A program made the translations under genes and the position numbers. Positions 55,791 to 64,000 of a stretch of DNA of 64,000 bases are shown in pieces. This stretch comes from Patellaria atrata CBS 101060 (Eukaryota > Ascomycota > Dothideomycetes > Patellariales > Patellariaceae), in NCBI GenBank assembly GCA_010093705.1, contig MU006096.1:677908-741907 (forward strand), in the 5' to 3' direction. Each line of letters begins with the position of its first letter. Positions within the stretch are counted from its first letter, which is position 1. The notes under the pieces were generated by a model. The model saw nothing but the letters and a program-made list of their open reading frames with translations, had not been told where the DNA came from and made no database searches.

Positions 55791-57807
55791 TCGTTGATAA
55801 CGGTTTACCATTGTTTGATCGTCCATCTGTTCGAGCATATTTTGAAGATATTACGCAAAATTGCAATTGCAAGCAGTGCTCGCCTGCCGGCTCAAACCCC
55901 AATAGCGGAATCTTTTGCCCAAAAGAGTACTTCCGCTTTGATATTCGGAAAATGACTCTGAATATTGCCGGCCTCGCGCTATTCCGGACTCCGCAGCATA
56001 TTATTGTTCAACTGGGTAACCATGGATCAAGGAGTGACGAGTATACTTCGACCTATCCAGGGAGACTAGGACTTCTCACGCGTCTCCCCAATTTTTGAAA
56101 TGATCCTTCCCGATTCATATCCACATATCCCAATCAGTACCCATCAATCAAAATACCAGTCAAAAGCATGATCCTTTGCGCTGGCGACATAATACTTTGC
56201 GGGATTCTAGAAAGATTTCCTTCGATAGAATGGACGGTAACCGGCATCTTCTGGTTCGTACATTCTGCAACTTTGATCTGAAAGGAGTTTAAGTGGTCCT
56301 AGGGAGGAAGGCCTAGATGTCATGCTGTATATAAGCTGTGTAGAGAAACTCTACGTCACACACTTATATGGTGATTCACTGAATGTTTTCCTCACTAGTG
56401 CATTCCTCACTCACCGCATGCTCATTCTCAGAAAGTTGTCCAACTTTACTGTACCGAGGGAGCTATAACGAATGCAGGATTTCTAACTACATTTAAGCTC
56501 TAATATACACCCGTTCCTAATATCGAAAAATCGAAACTTATACATATCGTCCTAGTCATACCTAGGAGTGGAACGTATTGACAGTGGAAGTGGCTGGTGC
56601 TGTACAGATATTTCTATTCCAGTAGTTGTACCGCACGCGTACATAAATCGAGGAGTACCAACTATGAAAGGGACGGAATGGCAATTCTCGATCAAGAGAC
56701 GACTTACACGCGGTATTATCTAGGTGGCTATAAGAAACTATATTAGTAGCACTCTACTATGATCGGTCGACGTATTTTATGGTATAGGTTAGGTATTCGT
56801 TTTGAAAGATAGGGGTTTTCTTGATATCCTCGTTATAGCTTCACTCGAGTATCTAATGTTCAATACTGCGAATGATATCGATCTAATAATTTCTCTCCTT
56901 CGGAGAAAATGCGTTGTAGAGTGCTATACAGAGATGTATGGGGATTCCGGCATCATACATTCATTCTTCGAATAACAATAGCACGGCAGTGTTCAAGTTT
57001 CTTTTCACTTCTATGGGCTCCATACATTTCACCGCAAGCGTTTCGATTATAACACCATATAACCACGAAACACATCTCAGTCATATCGCGGCATCAACGC
57101 TTCGAGATCCTAAGTAGCATAAGATACAAATCCCCCCTTCCTCGCCCACGGTAGGAAATACGGTTCCTCTCAAACTAACCCTCCAACTTTCCGTTTAAAA
57201 CATCCAAAAGTATACGGAGGGCCCGTAACTATATACGCCTGCAACTAGCAAAACTACTTACTCTATCATACTCTTCCTCTAACCCATCCTTCCTACCCCT
57301 TTACACCAGTATCAAACCTACAAAAGTGGCTCCAACCGTACCCAGCCCCACTCCGTACAGATAACGGAACCAGTTCCTACCACACACTTCTCCCTATGTC
57401 AGTAAGTGTACAGTACAGTATCGTACAGAACTTAGGAATCCGCAGCGACAGGAGCCGTAAATAGTTTAGGGGGTGCTTGCCCAGGTCCAACGGTCTGGTA
57501 CCGCTTTCACCGCTTGTGGACTGGTTTGGTCACTGTACGCTCACTCAAGGGTGTATCCGACTCTAGTGTACGAGATAGGGGAGAGTGTACCGGGGATTTT
57601 GATAAGAGATACAACTTGGGATATATATTTGCTGGAGTATGGGTGTTTTTAAAGGAGGAGCGTATTTTGTTGTACAGCGAAGGCGATATGGATGAACGGG
57701 GCTCCGATCGTACCGTTTGTCCGACCGTACATATGACAGAGACCGATGATACGGCGGGATCAACAGCAAGTCAATGATTCTTGGGGGTAGTGTACTGAGA
57801 TTGCGAA
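55791..57807. other. Gene-free AT-rich stretch
   Basis: No supported gene. A short plus-strand frame follows the broken gene up to about 56098 and may be its continuation in another frame. Text from 56400 to 57300 is AT-rich with many TA steps. A GTGTACAGTACAGTATCG word lies near 57411. A GCGAA direct repeat at 57803-57807 marks the target duplication of the next LTR. Confidence 0.35.
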
Positions 57808-57979
57808 TGTCACGGGTTAGACCCGATAGGTATAAGTGCCTTGGATGATCCAGCGGCTTAGTCATACTGTACTTTAGTGGAAGAGCATAGCTATCTCAAC
57901 ACTTTCTTTCCTTAAGTTTGAGCTTCATGTACATATAACAATATACCTTTCAGCTTTCATCTGAGGTTGAGCCATGACA
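57808..57979. mobile_element. Solo LTR, copy 1 (172 bp)
   Basis: It starts TGTCACGGG and ends CCATGACA, so the termini form the TGTCA/TGACA inverted ends of an LTR. It is flanked by GCGAA on both sides (57803-57807 and 57980-57984), an exact 5-bp target duplication. Its sequence is nearly the same as 62924-63094. No gag or pol sequence adjoins it, so this is a solo LTR left by recombination. Superfamily cannot be assigned from an LTR alone. The intact ends and flank suggest moderate age. Confidence 0.82.
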
Positions 57980-58271
57980 GCGAATGCTAGATTTCGATAC
58001 AACCCCCTTTTACCCCTGAAATATCCGTTCTGGTACTGAGTCTCCAAAATTTAGAGCGTATTTCTTATGCAGTGATAAAGGAGAAAATGCTAGGAAATAT
58101 TATTACACTCTAGAATTAAGAACATTGTGAATATCCATCATTAGTCGATGCGGTTACAAAGAAATTACCAAATATATCTGCACAGTACCCTCTACTACCC
58201 GTGAATCGCTGCTAGAGTTGATATCAACCACCAGAAATGACGTAATTGCTGTCCAGATAATCCAATATATG

Positions 58272-58511
58272 ACCGATATCTCAATGGTTCGCTGCCACAT
58301 CACAATGTTCGCTGACGAGACTCTGACGCAATAGGGTAATACTAAGACGGTCAATCCACACGCACCTCAGGCTATTGTTTGAGAGTTGCAAGCCCTGCCC
58401 AAATCTCACCGATATCTCATTGATTCACTTCCACGCCACAATGTTCGCTGACGAAACTCCGAAACAATGGGGTAATACTAAGATGTTCAATCCACACGCA
58501 CCTCAGGCTAT
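58272..58511 (+). repeat. Tandem duplication, two 104-bp copies 136 bp apart
   Basis: Copy A spans 58272-58375 and copy B 58408-58511. Both start ACCGATATCTCA, contain ACAATGTTCGCTGACGA and GGTAATACTAAGA, and end CGCACCTCAGGCTAT. They have the same length with about a dozen differences. Copy B lies in a plus-strand frame of 96 codons (58375-58665) that is not recognised. Confidence 0.8.
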
Positions 58512-61500
58512 GTTATGGGAGTGGAGACCCTTGCGGTATACTGTGACATGTCAGCCGGTGGAGATCTACGTAATCATTGTTCTCCCTTCTACATGTCTAG
58601 AGGATAATGGAAGTTCCGATATATCATCATCCAAACTGTATCCGCTAGAGAGTAATTTGTACTAAGATGAATACCAACTTATTCTCGGTACTAACGTTCC
58701 TCACAAAATCATTGCAACCTCAATTTCAGCTAACTGAATATTTCTCCAAGATGCAAGTTTGTTTCCAACACGTAGGACCATAAGACTTGTTGTCGGAAGA
58801 TATACGATCTTTGTCAATGAGAAGAATCTGGGGAAAATGACCGGCTCATTTCTTTGTTCCGATACAACGGAGGAGTAGATGTAGCCGCTAGGTGCGCCTG
58901 ATTATATATGAATAGGATAGTATGGTGGTCTCCAAGCTTCTGGGGATTTCCAAGATCGGCGCCGGAACGCGTGTAGATTTTCGAATACACTTACCAGACA
59001 ATGGCGTGAAGAGACAATATTCTAATCCGGAGCTTCTCTTGAAGATCGTGGTCCGGTTTCCATGTCTATGGAAATTTTTGCAAAGGCGCGGTAGAGTCTG
59101 TCAATTATGTTCATGGTAATGACTCAGTACGAATTGATGAGCGAGAGTGCTGAATGCTTACGTTTCATCGTACTAATGACCGGATTTTGGGGAGGATGGA
59201 GAGTGTATTTCAATATCTTTGTAGTTCCTCCCCAATGAGCGAGAAACCTCCATGTAACCAAGAATATTGGGTCATCAGTTCCGAGGGCTCCACAATCTGT
59301 ATGAGGGCAATTTGCGGATATAAAAGCATGGTTGCATTTATATCCACTCTGTATCTCCCGCGATATTCTTCTTAAAAGGTGGGAAATGGTTGATACAATC
59401 CGGAAAGGTACCAAATATACACTGTTGAGAAGTACTTCTCCGCCAACGATGGCAAATTTAGCTTGTTGATCCGTAATCGAATATCATATAAGTTCATATA
59501 GTCGTGGAGACTATAGCCGCAAGCAGGTCAGAATAATCTACTAGATACTTTGCAACACGATGTACTTCGTCTGCGCAAAGTCGTCCACACGCAACAGGCA
59601 TATTCAGATATTTGAAACCCTTTCGACCTTCAGAACCACGTAAAGTAAAGAGAGCTAAATAGACCACTCTATCTTTTGTCAGCCGTTACGATTATCCAAA
59701 TACTCGGTCAATATCCCGCAAGCACGACACCCGAGAATGCCAATTCAGGCAGGGAGGAAAAGGGGCTTATCACTTCGCGGAAAGCATGGTCAAAGAATTA
59801 AATCACTCCCGAAAATAAGCGCTTCAGCTCCCACAATTCCGAAAGGAATGGATCCATGTAGTCCTGTGGCAGAGGTGGTTACTTTTGTGGCCACGGAGGC
59901 CAATCAGGGGGAACACTGGTCGTAGTTCCTCTTACCCGCCCTCGGAAACTTGCAACAGAAACACATAACAACAAGCAACGCGTGATGTACCTCGTCATCT
60001 CCTTTGTATGGTTCTTACAGGATAAGTCGGTCTACAAATCCCTAGTAAAGGTGTCCACGGCGCCTTGATGAGGTTACCATATTAATATAGTCGATAAAAG
60101 CCTACTTATAAACTTCCGAATTGTCGTTTGGGTAAACTTGACGATCATTATACAGCTATCGATCATCTATCATCTCATGATTATTCACTATTCGGATATG
60201 TGAGAGTCCAAATGAAAGTGTATCCCTCCGCAAGCAGATATGGGACAACGACAGCCAGCAAGGGAGATTGAATGATGATACACTTTGTGAAAGAATCGCA
60301 GGAATATTTCGCGTTGCGTCATGTACTTTCGATTCGAAGTCTTGCTGAATGAAAATTTTGTTTCGTTGATTTGTCCTGAATAGTTGTGTCAATCGATGTC
60401 TTCATCCCTATCTTTTTGCGATGGACTGGTCTATTTCAGATTAATAAGTTGAACCATACTCGTTACCGGACGGATCTTTTCACCGAAATAGAGGTAGTGT
60501 TATTTTGATTGTACGTTTCATTATTGCGCGCACAGCGGTATGCTTCAGCAAATATCTCATAGACGTGTCGCAAATTTCTGAGATGCTGAGCGTCTTTAAT
60601 ATCTGGAATAGACTTCTAGCACAGTAAAATTGAACACAATTGGCCATGTGCGGAGAATATTCTTCAATATCCTCATGTATTAAAACACTGGGTGGGGATA
60701 CTCCTATTCTACGTAGGACTCATCGTAGAACGAGTATAAATCCGGGGGTTGACAACCCGACCGGAGAAAAGGCTAGACAGAGGATTACTTTCTCGCAATG
60801 AATGCTTGTTCATGGTATATATCCCGACTGTGGATCTCCATAGGACAGTAGGAATAAGCATTCAGATCTAGAGTGTCGCCGAAACTCCCAAGAATTTCGT
60901 AACACGGTCATTGTGGCATTGTAGCGGCTCTTGACGAGGAGATCTTGAGGATTAATCTCCACGAGCTACCGCTGGTGACCCGAATTCAGGGATTGGCTAT
61001 AGATTAATGGTAGCAAATATTCACCATGTTATAAGTTCTGAAATGTTTTTTACGGGGGTAGTGTAGGTCCATAGGTTCGTTAAAGCCGAATGATGTGTGA
61101 TAAACGGCCGTTGAATCACTCCAAAGCAAGGTGTTTCGGACGAGTGTCATTCGCGTTTTTCCATGTTATGACATCCCTTAGAGTAGGGACATTGGAGGGA
61201 AAATAGGAAGCAATATGAATAAGTCCCACATCCTCGAAAATTGTTGCTGTTGCTTCGCACATTATCATCCCCCCTGACGGTTGATATCATTCCGTTTCTA
61301 TACGCTTGTCGAGCGACTACTGTGACGCTGGTAATTCTGGAACATTCACTAATCCAATTTTTCAACGGTCAAGTCTTACGGATGGAAACGTCATTCGACT
61401 GTTTTCGGGTTTCCTATACAAGATAAGAGGACTATCCTAGGAGCAAGTGCGTATCAGGGGAGGAATATCACAACGAGAAAAAGATGGACTGAGGATTGGT

Positions 61501-62923
61501 AAGATGGACACACCACCAAATGGACCGTTTGCAACTATTTTAATTCTAAAAAGAGGAGATTAGATGAAGAATAATGAGTACTGCGCGATATTCGACCTGC
61601 TGAAGGAATATTCCCTTGGTATGACCGCTCCCTCCAGGAACGACGATGATAGACGTCAACGACTGCCCGGGAACGTTCCGTTAGTGTAATTAGGGGAGGG
61701 AACTCTGGACCTAATAGAGTATCGATACCAAGAGGGACAATCGCTTCTGAAGGTGTTGTGCTTCCACGGAAGTCCATGCGGCCGACAAGGCGTTATGTTT
61801 ACGAACCCGCCCAACAGGCCTTTGCTTATTCAAAGTCTTATCCTGAAACAGATGTAGATTCAAAGTGTACTCCTGGGCCAGTGGGCAAACCAGATCCAGG
61901 CGTATAGATATATTACAACAACATAACGCAATGAAGGAGGATAATCGCACAAGAAATCAACTGGAATGATCAATAAAGTCAGTATAAGCTCAGAATTCCC
62001 AACCAAAATGTTTTGTCCCTCTGTCCGGAAGACATGGTTGGTTCTCCATTATCTCGCGGGAACCATTGCACCTTAAACTTTGGGGTGAAAGCGGAAAGGG
62101 TCTAAATCCTACGAGCCCGACTGTTCCAAGAGAATGAAGGATTCATATCCTTAGAAACAAAGTTCTATGTTTAAGGAACATTCCCCAATATGTATCTGTA
62201 AAGACGTAGATTTATTTGGGTATGGGCTACTGCGAACAGCTGTGATTAAAATAGGGGTTGCACAACCGCACAATCAGCGCTGGTAGTGTATGAGTCCTTA
62301 GAGTTCTTTGCTGAGCTTTTATTTGCAGAAAGCTGTGCGGAGGGAACCATTCTGCCCAATTACTATATTCTCATGGAGAGTTGGGTAGATAACCGAACCA
62401 CGAGCAAGAATAGCTAAGACGAAGAAACTCGCAACAGCGAAATACCCCTTTTCGAACCTTAGACCTCGTAGGTTTAATTCGAAAGATAACCGTAGAATGA
62501 AATCTCTAGAAAGACGGACACCTCTGCGTTATGGTCCTTTCCAAGTTGATTATCAAGTAAGATAATCCCTCGAACGTGGACATTAGCAATAAGCCCCTAC
62601 CTCCTCTGGCAAGAGAAGTGCTAGTTCTGCTCCGATTTTCCCCACAGCCTACCGAGTAATAGACTTTGTAAGATGTATAAAGTAGCTGGGATCAAGGAAC
62701 TAGAGGCACAGTGATACCCATTTGAATTAAGGAACCAGTAGTATGCCGAAGGTCGCGACGGAATAGTGAGGTTTTGAAGTCTTCCGTCTCGCCAATGACA
62801 GCCGGAGTCTTCATGTTGTTTCTCTTCTTCAGAGGTCCTGCGCACATATCTCCCACTTTTACATGTTATCCACCCAAAAAACGGAACTTGGAATGCTTAC
62901 GGAAAACCAACGCGGTGACCAGT
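58512..62923. other. Gene-free stretch between the two solo LTRs
   Basis: About 4.4 kb without a recognised gene. Frames are short and none carries a family motif; small pieces at 58922-59119 (plus), 59737-59925 (plus) and 61535-61777 (minus, with PSEAIVPLGIDTLLGPEFP) read somewhat like protein and may be scraps of dead genes. No reverse transcriptase, integrase or capsid text is seen, so this is not the inside of the LTR element. Confidence 0.35.
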
Positions 62924-63094
62924 TGTCACGGGTTAGACCCGATAGGTATAAGTTCCTTGGATGATCCAGCGTCTTAGTCATACTGTACTTTAGTAGAACA
63001 GCAGACTGTCTCAACACTTTCTTTCATTATGTTTAAGCTTCATGTACATATAGCAATATACCTTTCAGCTTTCATCTGAGGTTGAGCCATGATA
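62924..63094. mobile_element. Solo LTR, copy 2 (171 bp)
   Basis: Same family and orientation as 57808-57979: the first 30 bases are shared almost exactly, as is the end ACCTTTCAGCTTTCATCTGA then GGTTGAGCCATGA. The bases just outside (62919-62923 and 63095-63099) form a near-match 5-bp pair, consistent with an aged target duplication of its own. Hence it is an independent solo LTR rather than the partner of copy 1. It looks somewhat older than copy 1. Confidence 0.8.
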
Positions 63095-63248
63095 TCAGTG
63101 CGCCTTGATACAGCAATGTATTGACTTCTAGCTGATCAATCCTACTACAAGGAACTAGCATGACGAAGAACCAGTCCTGAGTAACCATTGTGGGCTCCCT
63201 CCACAACGTTGACATCTTCTTTTGAGTTTCGTCGACAGCTCTCCAACT

Positions 63249-63842
63249 TTATTGTAAACCATGTAGTGGTATTGTATGTTTGTCCGGTGCAATTTGATCT
63301 CGCGTAAGAGTTCCATATATCAGCCTAGCTCCGATGGCACTGACTTTTCGACGTGCAAGCAGATGATCATTCTTCACGCCCAAGATACCACCAATGTCAG
63401 TATCTTCATTATCGATTGAGCATAAGCGCTCATACATCACCACGTCCTCGTCTGCCACAAATACCACCGACAGAATTCTTTCCGCTCCCGCAATGTGACT
63501 GACATACTGCACGAGCCCAATTCAACCTCTTTGTGGTTTCTCCAGAACCCAAGAATACCGATCTAGACATATCCTAGATATTTCCAATGATAAGGCGCGA
63601 AATAGCCATACTAGATGCTAAATTAGACGCTGATTATGCGTATCTTGCAGCACATGTCCCACAATACGCGTCGCAGTATGCTCTGATGTAGACCTAACCG
63701 CACGGGGGCTTCCGATAATTTCTCGACAATGATATGTTCCTTTTTCGTACTTCCCAAGAGCCCGAAGGCCAATGACTTTGTCTTTCATCTTTGGGAAACG
63801 GAATCCGGCGCAATAGAGCGAGTCTTTTCTAGCCACCAGCAA
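63249..63842 (-). pseudogene. Broken unrecognised gene fragment
   Basis: One minus-strand frame reads like protein over about 590 bp despite a couple of stops: VARKDSLYCAGFRFPKMKDK, STSEHTATRIVGHVLQD, then VQYVSHIAGAERILSVVFVADEDVVMYERLC and NDHLLARRKVSAIGARLIYGTL. The family is not recognised. It runs towards the window end, so the upstream part may lie outside. Same decay style as the locus at 54589. Confidence 0.35.
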
Positions 63843-64000
63843 ACGTTCAACACGGACCCCCAGACTCTAATAAATCCATTGAGTCTTGCGGATCCACGAA
63901 ATCTCCTTTGTTTGGTTTTGGCACACATGATAGCGTAGTGAGGAGCGCTATAATCGAATATTTTCCACCTTTTGCTGGGCGTTTAGACCAGGAAGGGAGG
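63843..64000. other. Window end, nothing recognised
   Basis: The last 158 bases carry no recognisable gene. A short plus-strand frame up to 63938 is antisense to the broken fragment and is not credited. Confidence 0.3.

Noticed and set aside
57980-62923. A complete LTR retrotransposon between the two similar LTRs
   Set aside because: Each LTR has its own flanking duplication and the DNA between shows no gag, protease, reverse transcriptase or integrase text.

Overview
The window is nuclear DNA of a filamentous ascomycete (Pezizomycotina). The protein-coding genes carry short introns of about 50-100 nt with GTANGT-type donors and CTAAC-like branch points. They include families typical of these fungi: an Arb1 siRNA chaperone, a Git3-type GPCR and a PaxB/Pyr4-type terpene cyclase. 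A leotiomycete is my best guess, but the sequence does not prove it. All gene models were assembled by hand by joining reading frames across splice sites; multi-exon coordinates span first to last coding base and the exons are listed in each entry.

Layout. 1-5.6 kb: 3' part of NUP84/NUP107, then a large disordered protein of unknown function. 5.6-10.7 kb: gene-poor, with a decayed zinc-cluster transcription factor on the minus strand, an LTR-like fossil and short tandem repeats. 10.7-14.4 kb: an SDR reductase and a membrane-anchored glutaredoxin. 14.6-15.5 kb: a DNA-transposon (MITE) copy and a tRNA-like element. 16-38 kb: a dense housekeeping block holding the PaxB/Pyr4-like cyclase, inositol polyphosphate multikinase, La-motif/Arb1 fusion, GPCR, ubiquitin hydrolase UCH, SEC61 alpha, DIB1, SEC1, SUV3 and a GH15 glucoamylase. 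39.8-44.4 kb: a soluble ModF-like double ABC ATPase, a second, well-bounded MITE, and CLP1. 44.4-49.1 kb: a decayed locus. 49.2-53.4 kb: RPL9, an FAD oxidoreductase and a small four-exon gene. 53.4-64 kb: a gene graveyard with broken reading frames, two solo LTRs of one family and a tandem duplication.

Functional links are mostly those of unrelated housekeeping neighbours. NUP84 serves nuclear transport; DIB1 and CLP1 act in pre-mRNA processing; SEC61 and SEC1 act at the start and end of the secretory route; SUV3 works in mitochondrial RNA turnover. SEC61/DIB1 and SEC1/SUV3 are divergent pairs with intergenic gaps of about 340-370 bp. The most unusual items are the La-motif fused to Arb1, a terpene cyclase standing alone outside any visible cluster, an ABC ATPase whose first nucleotide site looks dead, a tRNA-like element with good Pol III boxes and a 3 x 15 bp tandem repeat where the anticodon arm should be, and several loci that keep one frame while interrupted by stops, as repeat-induced point mutation or old decay would leave them.
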